A stretch of 46,718 nt of DNA from Gonapodya prolifera JEL478 (lineage: Eukaryota; Monoblepharomycota; Monoblepharidomycetes; Monoblepharidales; Gonapodyaceae). Position 1 is the first letter of the stretch; every line of letters starts with the position of its first letter. The notes below the pieces were generated by a model that saw nothing but the letters and a program-made list of their open reading frames with translations, ran no database searches and was not told the DNA's origin. This document shows positions 1-9,989 of this stretch, one piece after another. Made by a program: the position numbers and the translations under genes. Where the stretch lies: contig KQ965773.1 in NCBI GenBank assembly GCA_001574975.1, forward strand, positions 291,071-337,788, given 5' to 3'.

Positions 1-1793
1 GGTTCCAATACCTCTACGAGAACTTCTGCGTAGCTTTGTTTCGTCCGTTGAGAGTGAGCGNTGTGAAAGTGGTGGGCGAGAGTCTCAATGAAGTCCGCAG
101 ATTCTTCGAGCGACTCAACAGGATACAACTTCCACGAAAATCACGAACAATTAGATGAGTCACGGTCCTCAATTTTACCAACCATCACAGTNTTCTTACT
201 TTTAGGTTGAGGAACCTGGTGGCACCGAGGAAAGATTCCAGCTTTCCCTCTTTCGCCTGGGAGAGCTTGGGCAACTCTGCTGCGAATTTATCTGTCACTG
301 ATGAAAACCTAACAAAAAGTTCGCTTAACGTGGCCCTTTTTTTCTAGACGTTACTCACCTTATTCGTGAAAGTGCTCCAATAACTTCAGCAAACATCTCA
401 AAATTCGCTTGACGGTTCGGCGCGAGTGCAAGAAGTTCTCTATCGTTCATATGAGACCATACATGCAGTCACGTTCATTTGAATGTAACTTACGGGTCAC
501 TGTTAATGAGCTGGCCAAAGAGCATATCCTCCAGTTTAGCACCCAAGTCATTAGGAAGGCCTCTTGGGCTGCTCTCATTGTTCCGAATGATTTCAAGTAA
601 TACGCGACAGAGAATGAAGTTGGCGACAAGCTTTTACAACGAGCGCGTACGGTTACGGATATGCAAGAACTGAGATTTCCTGTTCGACAACACTCACAGA
701 TCGCCTTTCTCTCAACACCCCTCGCGAACGCTCATCAATAGATCGCCGCGGCCCCGAAATCATAGAGGCAGTGTCTGACCCCCAATCATCTTGATCGTCT
801 GCCGCTTCGCTTTTCGTCTTGCGCCACACCATGACAGAATCCAGGATGAGCTTTGGGTAGTGTCGGGACATGCGACCCAACGAAGACACGACGCGGTCGA
901 AAGCAAGATCAACTCCAGGACGGAGGTACGAAGAGAGGTCGGCGTCACGATCCTACAGTGATTGATTGGCATGGAATGCTTTGAGCCATCTCACAGCAAC
1001 AGAAATCGCAGACACCCAGCTCCGTTTGTGTAGAATTTGAGTTCGCCTGTAGACATAAGCCAGTATTTTCGAGCTCTCCTCACCAACTTACAGAGATATT
1101 TGATCCAAGGATGCTTGCACTTTTGACCTCGGCAATGCGCACAAACTCTCCCATGAGGTCCTGAAGCACAAGCCACGTGGGCCCTTTCCTGCCCCCGCCA
1201 GTTGCAGGTATTCCACCGTAAGTCGTATCAGCCGTAGACTCGCGAGTGTGAACGCTGTAAGCATCGTCGCGGTCCCGATCTCGCCCAACACCCAAACCGC
1301 CACCATTCGTCGACACCGTCTCTCGCGCCGTTCGCGCCGCCGCGTCAAAAGAAAATCCTGCAAAGGGATCCACGCGCTCGCCGTCTTTTGGACCAGATCC
1401 ATTCGAAGCGCCGTCTGCGTCGGCTCCCGAAATCGCGACTCCAGGAAGACTCGTGGAGCGCAGTCGACCACCGCCTGACCGTCGTGTGCCCTGCAAGTCG
1501 GCACTTTTCCTCGAGACGGGACTTGTTTGCTGTGGTGGAGCCCGGCTCGGGCCGGGAGGAGGGGGGATGACGATCGGTGTTGGGGTCTTTCGTCCATCGA
1601 ATCCTGCCGCGGGGGCTGGTGATGGGCTCCCTGCCCGAAATCCCTGAAAACCCTCGAGTACACTGCTGCGTGGTGCAGAGGATGCAGTGGTGGTGTGTGG
1701 TCGTTGAGAACTGCTCGACGAGTCGCCAGGTGGAGGTGGAATGACAATCAGCGGCAGCGTCCGCCCCGTCGAGAGAGGACGCGGGGGGTCCAT
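1..1793 (-). CDS. TAO3: TAO3/PAG1/Mor2 (Furry family) cell morphogenesis protein, N-terminal part, cut by the window edge
   Basis: Large HEAT/ARM-like scaffold of the RAM/NDR (morphogenesis Orb6) kinase network, controlling polarised growth. The visible exons (minus strand) are 1092-1793, about 698-954, 494-630, 359-439, 200-308 and <1-128, joined by GT-AG introns. The first exon is a low-complexity Pro/Ser/Gly-rich leader with the repeated motif VIPPPPG. After it comes the conserved Furry N-terminal domain: PGVDLAFDRVVSSLGRM, LILDSVMVWRK, ERRS joined to LVANFILCRVLLEII, NRQANFEMFAEVIGALSRI, SVTDKFAAELPKLSQ and LYPVESLEESADF. These follow the family order (for example the DSVMxWR and FILCRxLLE boxes). 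The ATG at 1791-1793 is the first in frame. The protein continues beyond position 1; the family is usually well over 2000 residues, so only the first fifth or less is here. The N bases at 61 and 192 lie in an exon and an intron. Identification is from motif recognition. Confidence 0.88.
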
Positions 1794-2530
1794 CCCAAAT
1801 TAATAGTGAGAGCTTGCTTCAGCGGGTCACGAAAAACAGCTCAAGAGGCAATCGGCATCGAAAACCGTGGCCGATCAATTCAATTTTGTTGTTCATAAAC
1901 CACTTTCTTCCCTAATTACATTCGCTATGTCACTAAGAAGACTTCAGCATCGATGTTGTTTTGAATCTACGAGGTTCCCGCTTTGCAAAGTTGGGCCACT
2001 TTGATGTATGCACCCATTTGGGACCTGAACCATAAAACACCGCTCGTACAAAAAAGATATGAGTGTATTTGCATTGCATTGTACTACTGCTCATCGTGTA
2101 TATATAGTCCTAAAACACACTGCAAGCACGTGCCGCGATTCTCACACCAGAGGTCGCGGGAAGTTGCTCGTGCGCGTGCTCTGCTCGTGCATCAAAATTG
2201 ACCGGGGAAGGTCCGGTCCTCAGTGCAATTCCTCACCGAAAGCTTGCATCACCAGGATGCGAGTCCGGGTGGGGGGAGGGGCGCACAAGCACAAGCGTAC
2301 GTGCGGGGAGAGGCTCAAGGTATGTACTGTACTGCTCCAGAAAACCACCACACAAAACTCTCAACCTCCGTATGACAAAGTCCAATATCCAATCCAATTT
2401 CACAAACACTCAGTCCACCCTCTAAGAACAGAAGCACACCAAATCTTCCTTCAACCAACGAAACCGATCCTGAACAAGTCGCCGCGTCCATCCGCCCGTC
2501 CTTCCCGTACTCAAATCAACGCCCCCACTG
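1794..2530. other. Intergenic region upstream of TAO3
   Basis: About 740 bp between the TAO3 start and the stop of the next minus-strand gene. It should hold the TAO3 promoter and the 3' region of the F-box gene. A TATA-like stretch (tatatatag) lies near 2099. No convincing ORF: the open frames here lack codon structure and splice signals. Confidence 0.6.
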
Positions 2531-4507
2531 CTACGCCGCCGGACTGACACCTTGCACCCCCTCTCCACCCGCACCCGCTTCCACGTCACCATCCTCGCTT
2601 TGTTCCACCTCTGCCTCCTCGTCCATATCATCCTCGTCCTCGTCTTCATACTCATCACCATCTTCATCATCGTCGTCGTCTACTTCTCCCGCACCACCAC
2701 CACCGGCTGTTTCCAAGGGTGGGAGGGCAAGTCCTGCCGACGTGGGCGATGGAATTGCATCACGTCCCGCTGAAGAACCTTGAGCGCTCCGAGGGCCTCC
2801 GCAACATGCGATGAGAAACTTGTAGCGGGCGAGCTGCTTGGATATCTGCTGCGAGGAGTGCCGGCGTGTTTTGAACTCATCCTGCAGGGATGCGAAGGGT
2901 GGGTGGGTGAGGTCTCTTAGGCATCAAGTTGGGTCAACAACAGGGACAGGAGCACTCACGAGAATGTTCACAACTTGAATGACGGCGGCAACGACGATGA
3001 GAAGACGGTATGCGGCGATGTTGACCCGGCGGACGTTTTGGTACGAGATGTGGGAGTCGTTCATGATGATTCTGCAGAGCGGGGCATTGAAAAGGTCAAT
3101 CATAAAGCAAGTTGCAATAATCGTCCCTCCATGGTGTCACCGCCGGCAGCTGGCATCCTCGTCGTCCCCGCCCCTCCGACAACGCAAAACCACTCCACTC
3201 ACTTTTCCACTGGCCTCACATTCGCCACGCTGACCCTATCGACGCCCCTGTCCAGCCCCACAAGCCACGACTTGAACGCCTGCGACCTCATCCGCTTGCG
3301 CACTTCAGGCCATTCGAGCGACATCACAATCGCGGCTTCTTCTTGCGCGGGGGACTGCTCGAGTGGTGCGGGTGTGGTGGTGGACGAGTGGGTGGAGTGT
3401 GAGTGTGATTGTGAGTGTGCGGGGGAGGAAGGTGGAGATGGAGATGGAGTGTAGGGTGGGGAAGGAGGATGAGGATAGTGCGGTGGAGAAGGAGTGAGGT
3501 GGGAGTGGGAATGAGGCGACGGTGATGACGGTGGTGTCAGGACTCCCGAGGAAGGTCCTGCACCTGGTGTCGCGGTCGGATGAGTCGACGGGGGCGCGGA
3601 GCTGGAGGAGGAGGGTGGTAGTGCATGGTGCAGGCCCCCGAAGAGGATAGAGATGCAGCCGCAGACAACTCGGACCTGGAAGAGACCGAATGGGTTCAGT
3701 GAAGTGTGAACCCCAGAAGGAAGGAGATTCGCAGGTATATCTCCCAAGAAACCACTCATTCATTCCGACTGGTCCCTTGCTCTCATCTCTAATAGCTCCG
3801 GTCCAACGACAGCCGCGGTCAGCGCTGTAGCGCTTAGGCCTCGAACTCGGTCAGCGCCTAGCGGCGCTTAGGCCTCGGCGTCCTCCCTCCGCCCGCGTTG
3901 CTCGCTGCGCTCGGTCTTCCGTGGTTCGCACTCCAGACCTCGCCTTGAACCTCACCTCGTGCGGAGGATCCCTCATAAACCTCAACTCATTGACCTCCTG
4001 ATGACTCAACCCTGTCAAAAACGTCCTGTAGTGAGACATCCTGGGGCCCTTGTCCCTCTCAAGCTCGACGACCGACTGGTCCATTGCCTTCTTCCTCCCG
4101 TGCGACATCTGGACAAGGTCCTCCAAACGGTCCGTGAGCACAATCTCCGCGAGTCCACGAAATCGCCGTGAGGCGCAGCGCAGGGAGAGGAGGTCGATGA
4201 GGTCGTACAGGCCCTGATCGTGGGCGGAAGGCGGTAAGCGAGCGAGGTATGAGCAGAACGTGGCGCGATGGGTTTAGTACCGGGCACGCGACATGGGTGC
4301 CGCACATCAGCGTACCTCGAAAATGTGTATGAGTGTCTCGTTCGGAAGCAAGGCTTTTGAGTGGGTAAAGCGACCGGGTAACCGGAAAAGAAGGAAGTTG
4401 AGTTTGCTTTCTCTGTCATCTCCCACCCTTGATCGAGCCTCACCGTCCCATCTCGTCGCTGCTCTCTCCTGTCTGCGTCCCTTCCCGTGTTCGCGCTGCA
4501 CGTCCAT
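2531..4507 (-). CDS. F-box protein with hydrophobic segments and an acidic C-terminus
   Basis: F-box proteins are substrate adaptors of SCF ubiquitin ligases. Exon 1 (4316-4507) ends in the F-box start LLPNETLIHIFE. After a GTACGC...CAG intron, exon 2 (3956-4213) continues GLYDLIDLLSLRCASRRF, giving a typical F-box. Helical sequence follows (LTDRLEDLVQ, GLSHQEVNELRFM). Later exons are less certain: a hydrophobic stretch VRVVCGCISILFGGL near 3.65 kb, a long Pro/Ser/His-rich linker (3.3-3.6 kb), then RIIMNDSHISYQNVRRVN and the hydrophobic AAYRLLIVVAAVIQVVNIL (about 2.97-3.08 kb). The last exon ends with an acidic Asp/Glu run and a TAG at 2531-2533. The hydrophobic segments suggest membrane association, unusual for an F-box protein. 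The ATG at 4505-4507 is a guess; exons between 3.2 and 3.95 kb need cDNA. I do not recognise the C-terminal domain. Confidence 0.6.
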
Positions 4508-4619
4508 CGTCTCCGCGTGTCTGTGCAGTCGATCGGTGTGTTGATCCTTTTTGCTGCGGCGCAGAACGTCTACAGATTAGCCGGAGCTTCCATCGGCTCA
4601 ATTTTACCCCACGTACAAA

Positions 4620-5604
4620 ATGACTTCACCAGTTTTCGCAGTGCTCGTGGCGGGGAAGCTGGTCAGGACAGATTTTGTGCAGGTGGATGCCGTGCGATTC
4701 ATGATGGAGCTGCCATCCGCAGAACACATCAATCAGTGAGTTCCATAGCGTTCCATCATGTTCTTCACCCAAAATCTCACCGATTTCCACCCGCGATTCG
4801 AATGCAAATGGAATGATCCGTGCGATCTATCAACGCTCACGAACTCGTTGCACCTGAACAAGTGTCGCGGTGTTCTTGACCGGTGCAGCACCCCTTCCAG
4901 ACGGGTTTGGCGCGACGGTGCACTTGCTCTGGTGAGTTTAGAGGATGCCATCTTCAAAGAGCTCCACTGATTAACTTCTCCACTCACCGCTCACTCCCAA
5001 GAGGCCTCTCCCCACACCGACATGGAAACTCCTCGGCGCTCTGACCAACGACAAACCCTCAGCCGTGTACAAATTCTCCACCGCCCATCCACCCGTGGGT
5101 CAGACCAGCGCGACGTTTGCTGGACAGGGAGGACGATTGGACGCGTCGATGGCGAGCGTCGCCGCGAACGAAATGCTGGATGAAGGAGGACCTTCCGGGT
5201 GAGTATACACCTGAACGCCAGTGGTCGTTTGTGACTAATTCTCGGTGTCCACAGACCGTCTCCTATCACTGCCACGATCGGCATTTCACTCGAGCCACTC
5301 GCATCCATCACCGCTCAACTCTCCACCCAACCTCCGCACCCAACACCGACTCCGCCCTCGCAATCAGACATGGCGTCACTTGCGCAACGGGCCATTAAAA
5401 AGGTGGCTGACTCCCTTCTCGACCACGTTGGATCGTATGTTGGATCCACCAGTATGGTCTCCTTCAATGTGAGTTTGGGCTTACTCAACCGCGTACCGTC
5501 TTTTCTTTTATGTTTTCTGCCCGTCAACGAAGGTTCTGCGCGAATGGCACGCCAAAGTCATGCAGAGAGCTTCGATCGACCCTGGATGGATCATGAGGGA
5601 GTAG
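4620..5604 (+). CDS. OPI10: Hikeshi / OPI10 family nuclear import carrier for Hsp70
   Basis: Hikeshi carries Hsp70 into the nucleus during heat stress; the yeast homologue OPI10 is linked to inositol regulation. Five exons, 4620-4735, 4863-4931, 5004-5198, 5255-5468 and 5533-5604, sum to 666 nt (221 aa; human Hikeshi is about 197). Family motifs run in order: FAVLVAGKLVRTDFVQ at the N-terminus, VAVFLTGAAPLPDGFGATV, PTWKLLGALTNDKPSAVYKF, ATIGISLEPLASI in mid-protein, then AQRAIKKVADSLLDHVGSY. The C-terminus is VLREWHAKVMQRASIDPGW followed by the last residues and TAG, matching the family ending WyxxFxxrl...P.FW. Splice sites are GTGAGT or close. The start is the first in-frame ATG and aligns with the short N-terminus of the family. 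It lies head to head with the F-box gene, only about 110 bp apart, so the two may share a promoter. Confidence 0.93.
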
Positions 5605-5999
5605 GGAGTAGGGACGAGGTTGTGGAGTGGCGCTTGGCAGCTGGCGCATAAAGAGTATCGTGGTTTGGAGTCACAAACTTCCAATGGGGCCCGGGCGGGG
5701 GGGGGGGAAGGCTTCTTCGTCTCACTTGCACATTGCAGCTGTGGACAGACACAAGATCTGGTTTCGTACCGCACATTTGAAGCATAAATACATATATGTA
5801 CGTCTGCGTGTTGTTCGGAATCGATGACACGTTCGTTCGTCCACCATGTGTGACCACCGAACAGAGTGCGCCCGTTCGCGAGATAGGGAAGTCGCAATAG
5901 AGACAGGATCCTTCGGGAAACTATTTTGGTTCACCCCTCACGAGTTGAATGCACTAATTTCATTGATACATAGCGCGGTGGTCCAGCAGGAAGAAGCAA
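5605..5999. other. Intergenic region with a G-rich tract
   Basis: Hikeshi 3' region and upstream region of the kinase remnant. It contains a G tract near 5697-5708 inside a C/G-rich patch. No gene seen. Confidence 0.5.
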
Positions 6000-7085
6000 G
6001 TGAAGTTTGGAAATGTGGCGCTACCTGTGGCCGCTCTGTGGCCTGCTGAGCCTGGAGGCAAGAGTCTGCGGAGGATCGAGAGGATGATGGGCGAGCCAAT
6101 CGACGTTTTCGAAGATCTCTTCCGTGACTACCCTTGGTGGACAAGCCGCACCTCCATCAAACTCCCCAAAACCCCCGTGGGCGACGGGTACAGCAGCCAA
6201 GTCTTCCAACGCGAACTCCGAGGCATCCCGCGTGTCGCCATCAAAGATTTTCCAGCCGCACGTATTGGATCCGAGCATTAAAGCGCACCGCAAAGCGTTC
6301 GTGCATGAGGTGGATACCTGGTGGAGGCTCAAAGACCACCGTAACGTGTGCCCGCTATTCGGCGCGGGCATCACGACATGGTCCTGGGATGGCATGGAGC
6401 GCGTGTGTTTCTTCACCGCGTCACCGTTCTTGCGGAATGGAGATTGCTGTAGGTATATAAGGGCAACGCATAACGTTGATAAGGTCCGCCTAGTGAGATG
6501 ATAACGCCTTCCCTTTGTCGCGTCGCGAAATGATGAGCAATTTGCGCGCAATTGTTGGGGATTGCTCGCGGAATGCACCGTCTCCACCGCAACAACGTGG
6601 TCCATGCCGACTTAAAACCGCTCAACGTCCTAATGGACCAGTCCCTGGCACCTCGATTGCCGACTTTGGGTCTGCAAAAGTCGGAGGTTTCGAGACGACA
6701 GAAGGCGACAGGTCAGGAACGTGGGCTTACATGCCCAGAGCGATTGAGTGGGGGGACCTACGAACAAGGAAGTGGACGTGTTTGCGTTTGGAATGACGAT
6801 GTATGCGGTGAGATTGTTGTGTCTGTTGGTCGTTTGGGCGTTTTCTGAGTGTCTCGTCGGAAGGTGCTTTCGTCTGGAACTCCTTTCCCCGAGCTCGAAA
6901 CAAACAATGAAGTTTATCACTTCATTTTAAGTGGGGGACGACCGGACGAGACATGCCTCGCCGAAGACGTGGACCCAACAGTGATTGATCTCATGAACAG
7001 TTGCTCGGATAGCGATGCAAGAAAGCGACCTTCCTTTGAAACAATTGTCGCATCGTTAAGTTCAATTTGGGAAGTTGAATTGTAA
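6000..7085 (+). pseudogene. Protein kinase remnant with several frameshifts
   Basis: Kinase subdomains appear in the right order but in different frames. A glycine-loop-like VGDGYSSQVFQ and the Lys of VAIKDF are in one frame (about 6174-6255). The alpha-C Glu region KAFVHEVDTWWRLKDHRNV is in a second frame. The catalytic loop VVHADLKPLNVLMD (about 6598-6640) and then IADFGSAKVGG need another shift, and the P+1/F-helix region NKEVDVFAFGMTMYA needs one more, at a GGGGGG run near 6750. The C-lobe continues as PTVIDLMNSCSDSDARKRPS up to TAA near 7083. One intron (GTAGGT, about 6449) is plausible. Three or more frameshifts with intact motifs suggest a recently dead gene, or homopolymer errors in the assembly. 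The HxDLKxxN and DFG motifs themselves are intact. Closest broad class: Ser/Thr or TKL-like kinase; subfamily not recognised. Boundaries are approximate. Confidence 0.75.
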
Positions 7086-7179
7086 CCTAGTCCCTAGAAA
7101 ACGTAATTTACTAGACTTGGGATTTCTAATAGCCCATCAGGCCGGTGGGAAGACAGCGGGAGCGGGAACCAAAGTATGT

Positions 7180-7700
7180 TTATCTGTTAAACTACCATCC
7201 AAGGACTGCCACCAGAGATATTACCAGGTGCTAGCAGCTTATCTGACGAAAGATGGTTCTCTGATGAGCCTTTGGATGCCAATTGCGTCAATCCATTTGA
7301 CTTGATGGAAACCGAATGCTTTTCATACTTGAAGGGCTGGACAGTGGAAGCGCTGTGGGTACTTTCGATGATTTTCTTTTGGTTTCTTCTGTTCATTACA
7401 ACACCAATGTACGCATGTCAGTCGGAAACAGTCTCCAACCAGTTTGAGCGAATTGGAGATCATTCGCGGGGATCAGGTGAGATGAAAACCTCCGATAGAT
7501 AGATTTGCTTCTCCACCAGTCTTACTGAGCTTTGGGTAGTGGAAATTAAGTACTGGTGGAAGGATAGTGATACATGCCTGGCTCGGAGCTTGCAAACAGG
7601 GAAAGTGAACATGATCAGAACCGCGTCACAGGTCCTCGATATTCGCATGGCTGCTGGCGTAATACCTTTCACCCTCGGCAAGAGTTTTCAGGTGTACCCC
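7180..7700 (+). CDS. Coding-like exons of unknown function upstream of the LRR gene
   Basis: An open stretch of about 7272-7490 ends at a GTGAG donor near 7478. The acceptor near 7540 opens a second exon, VEIKYWWKDSDTCLARSLQT, continuing as VNMIRTASQVLDIRMAAG. The join keeps the frame (phase 1). The first part has a possible membrane segment (LSMIFFWFLLFITTP). These may be 5' exons of the LRR gene or a separate or decaying gene. No family recognised; start and end unknown. Confidence 0.3.
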
Positions 7701-7852
7701 TAAAATCTGCTGTCATTGAAACTTTGGTGGACGAACATTGAAGCAAGTTACGAAATGACGCACTTGTGGATGAGCAGTAAGTTAGACATGTTCAAGATGC
7801 CAGTCTCGGCTCTTCATAAACTTCTTGAATAGATACCAATTTCGCTGTATCA

Positions 7853-9676
7853 ATGCTTGAGCGCATAGCTCAATATATTGGGGCTTGCGACCATTTGATG
7901 TTTTTGTATCTATCTCGTAGATTTTTGCAAACGACTACCATTTGTAAACCCTTACTGAAAAGCTCTCTCTGGCGCGCTAAGTTAATCCAAATATTGGGGA
8001 TTCTGGAGTCAGCCACTTGGCAAACTCTCTCATGCGCAAGGTCGGCATGAAGTCGTTGAATGTATCAGGTACGACAGATCCATATTCAAGAAATTAGTTA
8101 CAGCGAACACACCAACTTTTGCAGGGACCAAGTTTACTGAAATTGGAGCAGAATCTTTGGCGAAAGCTTTGGCAACTCTCACAGATTTGACACACTTGAG
8201 CATTAGTTGTGAGTACGCCCGTGAAAACCTTTCAAAAATTGAAATCAACGTGGATACATATTTGAGGCAATTCCATTGGAAAGCTTGGTGGCATAGTCAT
8301 TGCCTAAGCGTTATTCAACCTAGAAAACTCAACATCACACGTTGGTATTTGTATGCCATCCTTTGATCTATTTATTCATTGTTGAATGTTATACAGGCGG
8401 AGAGATGCAAGAGGCAGGAATTGTGGCAATTGCCGCGTCTCTGCGTGACCTACCTCGTTTTGAATATTTGGACCTCTCAAGTAAATATTCATGTCTATCA
8501 CGTTGTGGTCCTCAGTTAATACGTCCTCAAATTATCAGAAAACGGCTTTGGGCTACATGGGTCAATTGCACTTGCTAACGCCATAAAGAGCTGTGTGAAT
8601 TTGGTGACGTTGTATCTTGGAGGTTGGTGAACCGTGACCCCTAGTGTGACTCCATTCCTGATTCCTTTCCCATGTTAACCGCTTGTCAATACAGGAAATA
8701 GATTGGAAATGGACGGAGTAATAGCTCTCGGGAATGCATTGCAAACCTGCCCAAACCTGACGACGTTAAATTTTCAAGGTGTGTTGTGAGTTATTTCATA
8801 TGTCCAAATCTTACTGCTTTAAACCTGTGGAGTGGGTTGAATCTCAGTGGATTCTATTTCTGTTTACTTCTGTGTCGTTTCATTGTTCTAGACACGGCGC
8901 TTGCATCAGAAGATGCCAGGGAACTTGCCGAAGCTCTGAAGCACTCATCAAATTTGATGAATTTGGATCTTTCATGTACTTCGAGTTTCACTGAAACCAC
9001 TTTCGCAAAGTTCATTGATTTGCATGCATGTCGCAACAGATAACACGGGAATTACTGTAGGTGCAAGCGCCCTGGCTACCGCGCTGAAGAGCTGTACAAA
9101 GCTGACATCTCTCAATTTATGCAGTGGGTGTGAAAGCAAGATGATAGTAAATGCTGTTGGTGACCCCACCTGCCCTCCCTGTCAGAGACAAATGTCAGAA
9201 CAGAGGGCGCAATGGCTCTTTCTGAAGCCCTCGCAAACTGCCCAAATCTAACAAACCTGAACTTATCATGTTTGTGATGTTATTTTGAGATATCGCCCTG
9301 ACTTGTTCTGAAATTGCAGCTCACAAAACAAGCGAATGCTATTGAAACGGGAGGTGTGGAAGCCATTGCCCGGGAGTTGAGAAATTGCATGCTTCTGGAC
9401 TCTCTCGATCTAAACTGTTAGCTCATGTGTGCGAGTTTCTGTTCCCCGTTCTAAGCTGCACAACCCAACAGGGCACCAGATTGGAGATGTTGGTGCTATG
9501 GCTCTGGCTGAAACATTAGGAGGTTGTACAAGTCTGGCGATGTTGGATGTTGACAGTAAGTTGAGTATTTGATAAGCAACGTTGTTAACGCATAACTAAA
9601 CTATCTTTCTGGCAAAGTCAACAAGATCGAAGCAATGGCAAGAGTGCTCTTTAGGCTCTCCAAAGACCTGGCTTAA
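7853..9676 (+). CDS. F-box-like / leucine-rich repeat protein (ribonuclease-inhibitor type LRR)
   Basis: Exons: 7853-7943, 8009-8068, nine exons of exactly 84 nt (8125-8208, 8397-8480, 8539-8622, 8695-8778, 8892-8975, 9040-9123, 9186-9269, 9333-9416, 9472-9555) and 9618-9676, total 966 nt (321 aa). The first exon, MLERIAQYIGACDHLMFLYL, looks like an F-box half; the family may therefore be F-box/LRR, a substrate receptor of SCF ligases. Each 84-nt exon is one 28-residue repeat of the pattern N/GxxxxxGaxaLAxALxxCxxLtxLxLs, for example NRLEMDGVIALGNALQTCPN followed by LTTLNFQ. This is the RI/RNI-like LRR that forms curved protein-binding surfaces. All introns between repeats are phase 1 and short (55-188 bp). 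The gene may begin further upstream. Ligand unknown. Confidence 0.82.
8125..9555 (+). repeat. Array of nine 84-nt exons, one LRR per exon
   Basis: Nine consecutive exons of identical length (84 nt), all entering and leaving in phase 1, each encode exactly one 28-aa LRR. Intron lengths between them are 188, 58, 72, 113, 64, 62, 63 and 55 bp. For the exon at 9333 the acceptor that keeps the 84-nt unit is AAACAAG, not the nearby TTGCAG. The 113-bp intron (8779-8891) contains a piece resembling the 3' half of another unit (tgtccaaatcttactgcttt at about 8800-8819). Confidence 0.85.
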
Positions 9677-9989
9677 TGATATATGGCATATAATTTATAG
9701 ATAAACTTATGACGCATTGACGTGAAGATCTCTTCGTTGAAGAAGTGGTACAATATATGTATCTCAACTTGACCGGTAAACTCGAACCGAGAATATGCGA
9801 CAGAGCGAATCAGACATTTAGAATTAAAGCACGATCAATTATCAAATTACAAGTGTGAAGGTTGTATGCGAAATACAAAGTGCTGCAAGATGGAATACTT
9901 GTGCCATGCAAAATCGTTGTGGGAGTTATCAAGGACTATCCAAGATCGTCAAGTACGATTGAAAAAGCTGCTGAACCCATGGGTTGCAC
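9677..9989. other. Short convergent intergenic region
   Basis: 313 bp between the LRR gene stop and the POL4 stop. AT-rich, fits two 3' ends facing each other; no gene seen. Confidence 0.5.
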
